From the NCBI GenBank assembly GCA_002708825.1, contig PAPF01000041.1:1-64000 (forward strand): 64,000 bases of DNA, written 5' to 3'. This document shows, one piece after another, positions 1 through 9,083 of the stretch (positions are counted from its first letter, which is position 1; every line of letters begins with the position of its first letter). The notes below the pieces were generated by a model that saw nothing but the letters and a program-made list of their open reading frames with translations, was not told the DNA's origin and searched no databases. A program made the translations under genes and the position numbers. The stretch comes from Phyllobacteriaceae bacterium. GTDB taxonomy: Bacteria > Pseudomonadota > Alphaproteobacteria > Rhizobiales > Rhizobiaceae.

Positions 1-405
1 CGCAAGCCCGGCCGCCCTTACGCAGACACCCTCCTGGCGAAGTTCGTCACCAGGAGGGTGCTGGAACTGAAATACCGCAAGACGCAGGCGCAGATCGCCG
101 CCGAGGCTGGTTTCACCAACGCGAATATCATGTCCATGATCAAGAACGGATCGTCGAAGCTGGCGCTCGACCGAGTGCCAGCACTGGCCAAGGCGCTCGA
201 ATGCGACGCGGCCCTGCTGTTCCGTATGGCTCTCGACCAGCATGACAGCCCGACGACGGAGACGGCGATCCGGCAGATCTTCCGCGCTGTCGTGAGCGAG
301 AACGAGGCCGCCTGGCTGGACGAGTTGCGGGACGCCAGCGACAACAGCGACCCCGCGCTGACGACCCGCGCGCGCGCCTCCATTAGGGGGATTTTCGGGA
401 AATGA
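1..405 (+). CDS. XRE-like helix-turn-helix regulator, 5' end outside window
   Basis: The frame is open from base 1, so the gene probably begins upstream of the window. A GTG at 58 is an internal alternative giving 115 residues. The segment around residues 10-50 of that shorter form reads as a helix-turn-helix: KTQAQIAAEAGF, then NANIMSMIKNG, then a stretch running through ALAKALECD. This resembles Cro/CI-type DNA-binding proteins that repress mobile-element promoters. The C-terminal half is helical and unassigned. The stop overlaps the start of the next small ORF by four bases (ATGA), so the two are probably translated together. The family call rests on the HTH pattern only. Confidence 0.6.
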   Translation, partial: RKPGRPYADTLLAKFVTRRVLELKYRKTQAQIAAEAGFTNANIMSMIKNGSSKLALDRVPALAKALECDAALLFRMALDQHDSPTTETAIRQIFRAVVSENEAAWLDELRDASDNSDPALTTRARASIRGIFGK

Positions 406-539
406 CGATTTCGGGATTGAGCGAAAACGAGAAGGCGTGGATCACCTTCCTGAGGATGATCTCCAACGGCCGCGACCCCGCCCCGACGCTCAGGCGGGTG
501 CAGCTGCTGCGGAGGATAATCGCGAGGGGAAACGACTAA
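402..539 (+). CDS. Small 45-residue conserved-looking protein
   Basis: This short frame starts with ATG inside the ATGA overlap with the upstream regulator and ends in TAA. It encodes 45 residues beginning MTISGLSENEKAWITFLRMI and continuing into an Arg-rich helix (RRVQLLRRIIARG). The tight coupling, the absence of rare codons and the amphipathic Leu/Arg pattern support a real gene. The C-terminal helix could bind nucleic acid or the partner regulator. I do not recognise a named family. Small partners downstream of XRE regulators are common in mobile elements, which is the only functional hint. Confidence 0.5.
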   Translation: MTISGLSENEKAWITFLRMISNGRDPAPTLRRVQLLRRIIARGND

Positions 540-657
540 TCGCAGTCTCAGGGTTCTCGCAGATTGCACCTGTCCTTCCATGGCGGTGCGATGTTGGTAT
601 TCGCAAGAAGACACATTCTGATTGCCAACCCGCGGATGCCGAAATAACCTACTGACA

Positions 658-672
658 GCCCATTAAATGGGC
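658..672. promoter_or_regulatory. Perfect 15-bp palindrome, likely operator of the WYL regulator
   Basis: GCCCATT-A-AATGGGC is a perfect inverted repeat with 7-bp arms and a one-base centre. It lies 42 bases before the preferred ATG (715) of the WYL regulator. A weak promoter can be drawn just upstream (TTGCCA 622-627, 17 bases, TAACCT 645-650), which would place the palindrome at the transcription start. WYL regulators of defence loci (BrxR/CapW group) are dimeric and bind inverted repeats in their own promoters, so autorepression of the operon is the natural reading. This is inferred from position. Confidence 0.5.
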
Positions 673-714
673 GCGCATAGTTATCGTTCGCATCGCCCAA
701 CCTGGGAAAGCGTG

Positions 715-1575
715 ATGGACAACGACAGGTCGGAACTTCGCTGGGGCGTCGAGCAACGCCTCGAGTTCATTGATTTCCGCCTGTTCTGGGAGGGACACGT
801 GAACCGCAGCGATCTGATGAGCCAGTTCGGTATTTCGGTGAACCAGGCGTCCACCGACCTGAACCGCTACATCGGCTTCGCGCCGGACAACATGGTTTAC
901 GACAAGAGCGCGCGGACTTATGTCCGCAGCTCCAATTTCAAGCCGCAGTTTCTCGAACCCGACGCCGGCCGCTATCTCGCCCAGCTGCGGTCCGTCGCCG
1001 ACGGGATCCTCGACCGCGACGATTCCTGGATTGCCAACCTCCCGCCCTACGCCGCCACCCCTACGCCTGTTCGCGGCGTGAACCCGGTGACGCTCCGTTC
1101 GGTGGTCGGCGCCATCCGCCGTTCCGAGGCGATCGAGGTAAAGTACCAGTCCCTCTCCAGCCCAAAGCCCCGGTGGCGCTGGATAGCACCCCATGCCATC
1201 GCTTTCGACGGGTTCCGTTGGCACACGCGGGCCTACTGCTTGACCGATAACTGCTTCAAGGACTTCCTGCTCTCGCGGATGATCGAGATCCGCGGGACGT
1301 GTGAGAGCGAAGTTTCAGCTGAAGAAGATTTCGACTGGCATTCGGAGGTCACACTGGAAGTAGGCCCACACCCCGAGCTTTCGGACACGCAGGCCAAGAT
1401 CATCGCGCTCGACTACGGGATGCGGGGTGGCAAGGCGAAGATCAAAGTTCGGCGAGCGCTGCTCTACTACGCGCTCAGGCGTCTCGGGCTTGATACCGAC
1501 CCGGCAGCCCGCAATCCGCAGGATCAGCAGATCGTGCTTCTCAACCGCGATCTGGTTATCGAGGGGGCAGCATGA
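715..1575 (+). CDS. WYL-domain transcriptional regulator (BrxR/CapW-like)
   Basis: The 286-residue protein has an N-terminal winged helix (about 15-65; SDLMSQFGISVNQASTDLNR reads as the recognition region) and a WYL-type fold near residues 130-190 (IEVKYQ, RWRWIAPHAIAFDGFRWH, FLLSRM). This matches dimeric BrxR/CapW regulators that repress phage-defence operons and respond through the WYL domain. ATG 715 is preferred to the longer start at 667: GGGAAAG sits just ahead of it, and the longer form would overlap the palindrome at 658-672. Its stop overlaps the next start by four bases (ATGA), which places it as first gene of the restriction operon and its probable regulator. The WYL triad itself is partly substituted (WHT). 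Confidence 0.8.
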   Translation: MDNDRSELRWGVEQRLEFIDFRLFWEGHVNRSDLMSQFGISVNQASTDLNRYIGFAPDNMVYDKSARTYVRSSNFKPQFLEPDAGRYLAQLRSVADGILDRDDSWIANLPPYAATPTPVRGVNPVTLRSVVGAIRRSEAIEVKYQSLSSPKPRWRWIAPHAIAFDGFRWHTRAYCLTDNCFKDFLLSRMIEIRGTCESEVSAEEDFDWHSEVTLEVGPHPELSDTQAKIIALDYGMRGGKAKIKVRRALLYYALRRLGLDTDPAARNPQDQQIVLLNRDLVIEGAA

Positions 1576-2651
1576 CGATAGCAGACTCGCTCAACGCATT
1601 GGCGGCTTGTCTCCCAACGGTTCGGACACGAATCCTGAGCTATCGGGATCGTCGTGTTCACCTGACCGAGTCCGATACGATACGCGTGTTGATCCTTCCC
1701 GTCCTCGAAGCACTCGGATGGGATCTTCAGGACGTCGAAGAGGTCAGAAGCGAATACCGCCACACGGCGGCTGACAATCCTGTCGACTATGCCCTTTTCC
1801 TCCACAGCACGCCGGCGCTCTTCGTTGAGGCCAAGGCGCTCGGGGTCAGCCTAGATGACCGCAAGCCGCTCCTGCAGACCCTGAACTATGCCAATGCCGC
1901 TGGCGTGGACTGGTGCGTGCTCACCAACGGCGCGGCCTGGAGGATCTAAAAGGTCCACGCACCGGTCGAAGCGGAAGAGAAACTGTTCCTAGCGGTGCTG
2001 CTCGACGACCCGTCTACCACGATCGAAGACATCGCCGCTACACTCTCGCTCCTGTCCCGCGACCGAATGCAGGCGCGCGCGATCGACGCGCTCTGGACGG
2101 AGTGGCGAGTGGACCGTCAGATCGAAGCCGTCCTCGACGCAATCACGGAAGACGACGCGTTTGTCCGTCTGGTCGCCAAACGGGCCGCTGGCCTTACTGC
2201 GGGCGAAGTCCGCGCCTCGCTGCGGCGATCGGGGCTGCGGAGCTTCTATCCGCGGGTAGAGGCTTTCATGGCCAAGCTCGACGGGCTTTCCGAGACTTCG
2301 ACCACGACTGATAGCATCAAGCTCGCCGAAACATCGCCTGTGGAAGTGACACCCGCGCCAGCCAGGTCTGGCCGAGCGCGGCTGATGAAGACGCGCGAGA
2401 TGGTCGATGAGGGGCTTCTTCCGGTCGGCACCATCCTCACCATAAAGGACCGGCCGGACAGCGCCGCTACCGTGGTGGACGGGAAGCGTGTGGAGTTTCG
2501 CGGCGAGCTCATGAGCTTCAACGAGTGGGGCTGCAAAGCGACCGGGTGGACAGCGATCCAGATCTACAAATGGGCGCTGCTGCCGGACGGGCGGCTCCTC
2601 GAGGCGCTGCGTGAGCCCGAAACCGATCCCAACAATAATAAGGAAGGCTAA
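1572..2651 (+). pseudogene. HsdR_N-type nuclease/RAMA-like protein interrupted by an in-frame stop
   Basis: One reading frame of 359 codons is split by a single TAA at 1947-1949. The front part (125 residues) looks like the HsdR N-terminal PD-(D/E)XK domain: VDYALF near 70 and FVEAKAL near 88 supply the D and E-x-K. It stops after GAAWRI and resumes without frame change as KVHAPVEAEEKLF. Related proteins usually have Tyr after this Ile, so TAC or TAT to TAA is the simplest explanation. The C-terminal 80 residues (LPVGTILTIKD to GWTAIQIYKW) resemble a RAMA domain found with restriction and methylase genes. It overlaps both neighbours, consistent with an accessory role in the restriction system. 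If the stop is real, only the nuclease-like half is made. Sequencing error is the main alternative. Confidence 0.75.
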
Positions 2652-4660
2652 TGAGCACGAACACCGCCCTCGCCGATTTCATCTGGAAAAACGCGGACGA
2701 CCTCTGGGGGAATTTCAAGCACGTCGATTTCGGCAAGGTCATTCTGCCCTTCACCCTCCTGCGCCGCCTGGAGTGCGTTCTGGAGCCGACCCGTGATCAG
2801 GTACGCGAAACCGTCAAGAACATGAAAGACAGCGGGATTGACCTGGACGTCATTCTGCGCACCCAGACCAGCTACCCGTTCTACAACACCTCGAACTACG
2901 ACCTGCGCAACCTCGGCGCGACCCGGACCCGTCAGAACCTCGAGGACTACATCGCCTCCTTCTCTGACAACGCGCGCGTGATCTTTGAACAGTTCGACTT
3001 CGCGAACACGCTGGCCCGGATGGACAAGGCCGGGGTCCTCTACAAGATATGCCAGAACTTCGCCGCCATCGACCTCCACCCGGACGCGGTTCCGGAACGG
3101 GTGATGTCCAACGTCTACGAACATCTGATCCGGCGCTTCGGTGCTGAGGTGAACGAGGCGGCCGAAGACTTCATGACCCCGCGCGACGTGGTCCATCTGG
3201 CCATCGAGCTTTTGCTCGACCCGGATGACCAGATGTTCATCGATAATCCAGGGCTCATCCGGACGCTGTATGATCCGACCTGCGGGACCGGTGGTTTTCT
3301 GTCCGACGGGATGGAACATGTGAACGCCCTGCGCGACCGCTACTCCATCGCCCCGGTCATCGTGCCTTACGGGCAGGAGCTGGAACCGGAAACCCACGCG
3401 GTCTGCCTCGCCTCGATGCTGCTAAAGACCGTCGAGTCCGATCCAGGCCGGGACCTGTCGAAGAACATCAAGCTTGGTAGCACCTTGTCTGACGACAAGT
3501 TCCCCAATGACAAATTCCACTATTGCGTGGCGAACCCACCTTTCGGCAAACCATGGCAGTTGGACCAGGCCGATGTGGTCCGAGAGCATCAGGAGAAAGG
3601 GTTCGAGGGCCGCTTCGGCCCCAAGCTGCCGCGCGTCAGCGACGGGTCGATGCTGTTCCTCCTCCACCTCCTCAGCAAGCTGGAGGCGCCGGAGCGCGGC
3701 GGCGGGCGCGCGGCGATCGTCTTGTCCGGCTCGCCTCTTTTCAACGGGAACGCGGGGCAAGGGGAATCCGAGATCCGGCGCTATCTGCTGGAGGAAGACG
3801 TGGTCGAGGCCATCATCGCGCTTCCGACCGAGATCTTTTTCCGCACCGGGATCGGCACCTACATCTGGCTTCTGTCCAACAAGAAGCCGGTGGACCGCAA
3901 GGGCAAGGTCCAGCTGATCGACGCGACCGCCCTGTTCGAGCCGATGCGCAAGAGCGAGGGCAATAAGCGCCGGAAGGTCGGGGACGACCAGATCCGGCAG
4001 ATCGTCCCGATGTATGCCGACTTCACCGAAACGAAGGAGAGCCGGATCTTCGACAGCCGCGACTTCGGCTATCGCCGGGTCAAGGTCCTGCGCCCGCTGC
4101 GCAAAAAGATCGTGATCTCGGCCGAGGGGCTGGCCGCGCTGGTGGATGAAACGGCATGGGGCAAGCTCGCGCCCGACGTGCAGGCCGCCTGGACCGCGCT
4201 GTTTCAGGCCGACGTGGGGCAGGCACACGGCTGGCAGCGGTTCGATGCCTGGGTCAAGAACGCGGCCAAGCGCAATGCTGGGCTGGGGAAGGTGAATGCC
4301 GCCCTGATCAAGGCGTTCCAGAAGGCCTTCGGGGTGCGTGACCCGGACCTTGACCCGGTGCGCGACAAGAATGGCCAGATCATCCCCGATGACGACCTGA
4401 CGGATTTTGAGAACATCCCCCTTGGCACCGACATCCGGGATTACATGGCGCAGGAGGTGCTGCCCCATGCGCCCGATGCCTGGGTGGATGAGACGTTCTG
4501 CGACGAATACGATGGCCAGGTGGGCGTCGTGGGGTACGAGATCAACTTCAACCGCTATTTCTATGAATACCAGCCGCCCCGCGATCTGGAGGAGATCGAC
4601 GCCGAGCTGAAGGCGGTCGAGGCGGACATCGCGGCGATGCTGGCAGAGGTGACGGAATGA
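2651..4660 (+). CDS. hsdM: Type I restriction-modification DNA methyltransferase, M subunit
   Basis: This 669-residue protein has the HsdM plan: a helical N-terminal domain (about 1-150) and an adenine-N6 methyltransferase domain. SAM-binding motif I is DPTCGTGGFL (about 208-217) and catalytic motif IV is NPPF (295-298). Together with HsdS it methylates adenine in the bipartite target and forms the core of the restriction complex. The C-terminal extension (about 500-669, ending in a helical segment) is longer than in short HsdM proteins but usual for this subgroup. AAGGAAGG precedes the ATG, whose first base is the last base of the previous stop. The hsdS start overlaps its stop by ATGA. All catalytic motifs look intact. 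Confidence 0.95.
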   Translation: MSTNTALADFIWKNADDLWGNFKHVDFGKVILPFTLLRRLECVLEPTRDQVRETVKNMKDSGIDLDVILRTQTSYPFYNTSNYDLRNLGATRTRQNLEDYIASFSDNARVIFEQFDFANTLARMDKAGVLYKICQNFAAIDLHPDAVPERVMSNVYEHLIRRFGAEVNEAAEDFMTPRDVVHLAIELLLDPDDQMFIDNPGLIRTLYDPTCGTGGFLSDGMEHVNALRDRYSIAPVIVPYGQELEPETHAVCLASMLLKTVESDPGRDLSKNIKLGSTLSDDKFPNDKFHYCVANPPFGKPWQLDQADVVREHQEKGFEGRFGPKLPRVSDGSMLFLLHLLSKLEAPERGGGRAAIVLSGSPLFNGNAGQGESEIRRYLLEEDVVEAIIALPTEIFFRTGIGTYIWLLSNKKPVDRKGKVQLIDATALFEPMRKSEGNKRRKVGDDQIRQIVPMYADFTETKESRIFDSRDFGYRRVKVLRPLRKKIVISAEGLAALVDETAWGKLAPDVQAAWTALFQADVGQAHGWQRFDAWVKNAAKRNAGLGKVNAALIKAFQKAFGVRDPDLDPVRDKNGQIIPDDDLTDFENIPLGTDIRDYMAQEVLPHAPDAWVDETFCDEYDGQVGVVGYEINFNRYFYEYQPPRDLEEIDAELKAVEADIAAMLAEVTE

Positions 4661-5856
4661 GTTTCAGCCTGCGTGATCAACTCGGGCCATATGCTCTCGG
4701 TTGGAAGCGTCACCGCGGGAAAGCCCTCATGAAGGAGGTCGATAACCGCTCAAAAGCTGGCGAAGAAGAGCTCTTGGGACTTTCTGGAACCAAAGGAGTC
4801 TTGCGCAAGTCCGATATCGCGCAACGATCAGCGCAGGCTGAGAGTCACATTGGCTATAAGCTTGTTCGTTCGGGGGATTTGATCTGCAATAAAATGCAGG
4901 CGTGGAATGGTGTTTTCGGCATTTCTCCTTACGAAGGCCTGACCAGTCCAGACTACGCGATCTACGAATTCATTCAGGAATGTTCTTCATGGCTCATCGA
5001 ATACATGGTGAGGACACAGCTATACGCAGCCGATTTTCAGTCCCGGTCCAATGGCATTGGAACAGGGTTCATGCGGCTCAACCCTGCGGAGTTTTTGAGC
5101 ACTGATTTTTGGCTGCCTTCTTTCGAGCTTCAAGAAGAGATTGCTGCGTTCCTCGACCGCGAAACCAGTCGCATTGACGGCCTGATCGAGAAGAAAACCC
5201 GGTTCATCGCGGTGCTGAAGGAAAAGCGGGCGGCCGATATCATCGAGGCGATATCCCCCAAGGAGGGATGGAACCGCTTCCCGTTCTGGTCGGTGGCCAA
5301 ATCGAAGTCGATTTCCGGCCGTCCGGATGAAGGTCTTCTTTCAGTCTATCTTGATAGGGGCGTCATCCCGTATTCGGAGGGCGGCGGCTTGGTTCATAAA
5401 CCTGCCGAGAGCCTCGAAAAATACCAGTTGGTCGAGCCAGGCGATCTGGTGATGAACAACCAGCAAGCGTGGCGCGGTTCTCTGGGGGTATCCCTTCATC
5501 GGGGCATTGTCAGCCCCGCCTATCTCGTCTTGGAACTGGATCGGGAAAAGATCGACCCAACTTTCGCAAACTACATGTTCCGAGCGCGTCCATATGTTGA
5601 GAAATTCATGCTTGCCTCGATGAGTGTGGGAGACATTCAGCGGCAGATCAAATGGCCGCATCTGCGAATTGTCCCAGTGGTGGTTCCGAGTGTTACAGAG
5701 CAGCGCGAAATTGCTGAGCGCCTCGATAGTGAAGGAAAGCGGATTGATGATCTTATTACCCTCACCGAGCGCAGCATCGACCTTCTCCGCGAGAAGCGCG
5801 CCGCCCTGATTACCGCCGCCGTCACCGGCAAGATCGACGTGAGGGACGCCGCATGA
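4657..5856 (+). CDS. hsdS: Type I restriction-modification specificity subunit
   Basis: At 399 residues this has the normal size and two-part layout of HsdS. Target-recognition domain 1 occupies about 1-165. A central conserved helix follows (FLDRETSRIDGLIEKKTRF, then LKEKRAA). The second recognition domain lies at about 205-345, and a C-terminal repeat of the conserved helix completes it (LTERSIDLLREKRAAL). The paired helices form the spacer coiled coil that sets the gap in the bipartite DNA target. The recognition domains differ from each other, so the site should be asymmetric; it cannot be read from sequence alone. Local base composition is slightly more AT-rich in the first recognition domain than in hsdM/hsdR, which fits the usual exchange of recognition domains. 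Confidence 0.93.
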   Translation: MSFSLRDQLGPYALGWKRHRGKALMKEVDNRSKAGEEELLGLSGTKGVLRKSDIAQRSAQAESHIGYKLVRSGDLICNKMQAWNGVFGISPYEGLTSPDYAIYEFIQECSSWLIEYMVRTQLYAADFQSRSNGIGTGFMRLNPAEFLSTDFWLPSFELQEEIAAFLDRETSRIDGLIEKKTRFIAVLKEKRAADIIEAISPKEGWNRFPFWSVAKSKSISGRPDEGLLSVYLDRGVIPYSEGGGLVHKPAESLEKYQLVEPGDLVMNNQQAWRGSLGVSLHRGIVSPAYLVLELDREKIDPTFANYMFRARPYVEKFMLASMSVGDIQRQIKWPHLRIVPVVVPSVTEQREIAERLDSEGKRIDDLITLTERSIDLLREKRAALITAAVTGKIDVRDAA

Positions 5857-8800
5857 GCGATCTGCACCACGAAAAGCACCTGGAGGCCCATATCGTCGCC
5901 AAACTGGCCGAGGCGGGCTGGCTGGTCGGCGCCTCCGACGCCTTTGACGCCGACCGTGCCATATATCCCGAGGACCTGGAAGCCTGGCTACGCGCTACCC
6001 AGCCCCAGAAGTGGGACCGGCTCTACGCCACGAACAAGGAGGACACGCTCCGGAAGATCATGGATCGACTGGAGGACGCCCTTGAGAAGCAGGGGACCGT
6101 TCAGACCCTGCGCCGGGGCTTCTCGATCGCCGGCGCGGGGCACCTGGACCTGTCCGAAGCCGCCCCCGAGGACCAGCGCAACGAACAGGTCCTGCACCGC
6201 TATGCGTCGAACCGGCTGCGGGTCGTGCCGCAGCTGAAGTATCACCCGGGCCGCGAGCTCGCCATCGACCTCTGCCTGTTCCTGAACGGCTTGCCGCTCG
6301 CCACGGTCGAGCTGAAGACGGATTTTACCCAGTCGGTGGAGCACGCGAAAGCCCAGTACCGGCGCGACCGCTTGCCCGTGGACCCGGTCACGAAACGCAA
6401 GCACCCACTCCTGACGCAACATCGCGGCGCGGTGGTCCATTTCGCGATGTCCGACAGCGAGATCTGGATGACCACGAAGCTCGCGGGCGAGGACACCTTC
6501 TTCCTGCCCTTCAACAAGGGCGACAATGGCCGCGCTGGAAACCCGGCCAGGACCGACGGTGAATATCCGGTCGCCTATTTCTGGGAGGAGATCTGCCAGC
6601 CCGACGCGTTCCTGCGGATCTTCCACGGCTTCGTCTATGTCGAGAAGAAGAACGTGGTCGACCTGAAGGGGAACTGGTCGGTCAAGGAGACCCTGATCTT
6701 CCCCAGGTTCCACCAGTTCGACGCGGTCAACAAGATGATCGCCGACGCGAAGGAAAAGGGGCCCGGGCACCCCTACCTGTGCGAGCACAGCGCAGGCTCG
6801 GGCAAGACTTCCACGATTGCCTGGACGGCGCATGACCTGGTGAAGCTGCGCCGGGATGACGGGACGCCGATCTTCGACACGGTGATCATCGTGACGGACC
6901 GGAACGTCCTGGACGGTCAGTTGCAGGACGCGGTCCAGCAGATCGACCACCAGAAAGGGCTGATCGCCGCGATCGACCGGGAGACCTCGTCGAAGTCGAA
7001 GAGCGACCAGCTGAGCGAGGCGATGCTGAAGGGCACCCCGATCATCGTGGTGACCATCCAGACCTTCCCTTTCGCCATGGAGGCGATCCTGACGGAGACG
7101 TCCCTGCGGGACCGGAACTTCGCAGTGATCATTGACGAGGCGCACAATTCCCAGACCGGGAACACCGCCTCCAAGCTGCAGGCGACGCTGGCCCTGTCGG
7201 CGCGCAAGGACGCGGAGGAGATGACGGTCGAGGACATTCTGCTCGAGATCCAACGGGCCCGTAAGCGCCCGTCGAACGTGTCCCATTTCGCCTTCACGGC
7301 GACCCCGAAACACTCGACCATGATGCTCTTCGGGCGCCCGGCCGATCCCACCAAGCCCGCCTCGGACGACAACCTGCCAGCCTCATTCCACAAGTACGAG
7401 ATGCGCCAGGCAATCGAGGAAGGGTTCATCCTGGACGTTCTGCGCGGCTACGTCCCCTACAAGACCGCGTTCAACCTCGGGCAAGAGATCGTCGACGAGA
7501 AGCGGGTCGACGGGAAGGCCGCCAAACGGGCGCTGGCAAAGTGGATGGCGCTTCACCCGACAAACGTCTCCCAGAAGGTTCGGTTCATCATCGAGCACTT
7601 CTCGAAGAACGTGGCCCACCTTTTGGACGGGAAGGCCAAGGCGATGGTGGTCACCAGCTCCCGGGCCTCTGCGGTCCGTTACAAGCGGGCTTTTGATTCC
7701 TTCATCGCCGCGAACCCGGAATACGGATACATCCGAACCCTTGTAGCCTTCTCCGGCAAGCTGACCGGGCGCGAGGTGATGCACCCTAACGACGATCTGC
7801 TCTACGGGGACGCTTTCGTCGTCGAGGAGGACGCCGAGTTCACTGAGGCGAACATGAACCCGGAGGCAGGCGGCAAGGATCTGCGCCACGTCTTCGACCG
7901 GCCAGAATACCGGGTCATGCTGGTAGCAAACAAATTCCAGACCGGGTTCGACCAGCCCAAGCTGGTCGCAATGTACGTGGACAAGAAGATCGCGAATGCG
8001 GTGGAGATCGTCCAGACCTTCTCGCGCCTGAACCGGACCTTCCCGGGCAAGGATCAGACCTTCATCATCGATTTCGTGAATGATCCCGACGTGGTCCGGG
8101 CCGCCTTCGCCCGGTACGACCGGGGCGCGCGGATCGAGGAGGTTCAGGATCTCAACGTCATCTACGACCTGAAGGAGTTTCTCGACGATCAGGGTATCTA
8201 CGACGGCACCCACATTCTCGACTTCCAGAACGCCCGTTTCCGGACTGCCGCGTCTGCTGCGACCGGGAACGACGACGAGGCGGCGCACAAGGCAATGTAC
8301 GCCGCGACGCAGGAGCCGACGGATGCTTACAACCGGCACTTGTCCGAGCTACGGGAGCGTGCGGCCGCGGCGGAGGATGCTTGGCAGCGCGCGAAGAGCG
8401 CCGGGAACGACGACGGGATGAAGCGTGCCGACCACGAACGCGAGCAGGTCGAAACAGCGATCGCTTCCCTTACCGACTTCAAGTCAGGCTTGTCCCGGTT
8501 CGGACGGCTCTATGCCTACATCGCCCAGCTGGTAGACCTAGGGGACCCAGACCTGGAGACTTTTACCGCTTTCTCGAAGCTGTTGGCAAACCGGCTCGAC
8601 GGAGTGCCTGCGGCCGAGATCGACCTGCACGGCATCGCGCTGACCGGCTACGAAATTGGAGAGCGGGAACCGACAAGTGCAAGCGAAGACGAGGAGCCGC
8701 CCACCCTCAACCCGGTGAAGGGCGGTGGTGGCGGCTCACGACCCGGCGCTCTGCCGGTCTATATGCAGGAACTAATTGAGCGGCTGAACAGCCTATTCGG

Positions 8801-9083
8801 CGAGGCGACCCCGCTTGAGGACCAGGTGGCCTTCGTTAACCAGGTCGCGGCGATCACCCGCGAGAACCCGGTCGTGATGGCCCAGATCAACAAGAACAGT
8901 AAAGATCAGGCGATGAAGGGCAACCTGCCCGGCGCCGTGCAGGCAGCCGTAGTTCGTGCAATGTCCTCGCACAGTTCACTTGCGACACTGCTGCTGAGCA
9001 AAGACAGGCAAGCCCTGCCGATCCTCGAGGGGGTGATCTACGAGATCCTGAAACGGGGCGAAGCGCTCAGCCTGAATGAGTGA
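5853..9083 (+). CDS. hsdR: Type I restriction endonuclease, R (translocase/nuclease) subunit
   Basis: The 1076-residue protein carries an N-terminal PD-(D/E)XK nuclease (LATVELKTDF near 150), Walker A SAGSGKTS (about 313), a DEAH box IDEAHN (about 427), helicase motif III-like FTATPK, and a second RecA domain with GFDQPKLV (about 700) and an Arg-rich motif VI (FSRLNRTFPG). A helical C-terminal domain that normally binds the M2S core follows. It pulls DNA past the unmethylated recognition site by ATP hydrolysis and cuts at a distance. It starts inside the hsdS stop (ATGA) and its own stop overlaps the next start. No truncation or missing motif was seen, so the restriction arm should be active even though the HsdR_N-like gene upstream is broken. 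Confidence 0.95.
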   Translation: MSDLHHEKHLEAHIVAKLAEAGWLVGASDAFDADRAIYPEDLEAWLRATQPQKWDRLYATNKEDTLRKIMDRLEDALEKQGTVQTLRRGFSIAGAGHLDLSEAAPEDQRNEQVLHRYASNRLRVVPQLKYHPGRELAIDLCLFLNGLPLATVELKTDFTQSVEHAKAQYRRDRLPVDPVTKRKHPLLTQHRGAVVHFAMSDSEIWMTTKLAGEDTFFLPFNKGDNGRAGNPARTDGEYPVAYFWEEICQPDAFLRIFHGFVYVEKKNVVDLKGNWSVKETLIFPRFHQFDAVNKMIADAKEKGPGHPYLCEHSAGSGKTSTIAWTAHDLVKLRRDDGTPIFDTVIIVTDRNVLDGQLQDAVQQIDHQKGLIAAIDRETSSKSKSDQLSEAMLKGTPIIVVTIQTFPFAMEAILTETSLRDRNFAVIIDEAHNSQTGNTASKLQATLALSARKDAEEMTVEDILLEIQRARKRPSNVSHFAFTATPKHSTMMLFGRPADPTKPASDDNLPASFHKYEMRQAIEEGFILDVLRGYVPYKTAFNLGQEIVDEKRVDGKAAKRALAKWMALHPTNVSQKVRFIIEHFSKNVAHLLDGKAKAMVVTSSRASAVRYKRAFDSFIAANPEYGYIRTLVAFSGKLTGREVMHPNDDLLYGDAFVVEEDAEFTEANMNPEAGGKDLRHVFDRPEYRVMLVANKFQTGFDQPKLVAMYVDKKIANAVEIVQTFSRLNRTFPGKDQTFIIDFVNDPDVVRAAFARYDRGARIEEVQDLNVIYDLKEFLDDQGIYDGTHILDFQNARFRTAASAATGNDDEAAHKAMYAATQEPTDAYNRHLSELRERAAAAEDAWQRAKSAGNDDGMKRADHEREQVETAIASLTDFKSGLSRFGRLYAYIAQLVDLGDPDLETFTAFSKLLANRLDGVPAAEIDLHGIALTGYEIGEREPTSASEDEEPPTLNPVKGGGGGSRPGALPVYMQELIERLNSLFGEATPLEDQVAFVNQVAAITRENPVVMAQINKNSKDQAMKGNLPGAVQAAVVRAMSSHSSLATLLLSKDRQALPILEGVIYEILKRGEALSLNE

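Noticed and set aside
3422-4468. Long minus-strand ORF (348 codons) opposite hsdM.
   Set aside because: Antisense shadow of a clear methyltransferase gene; no family features.
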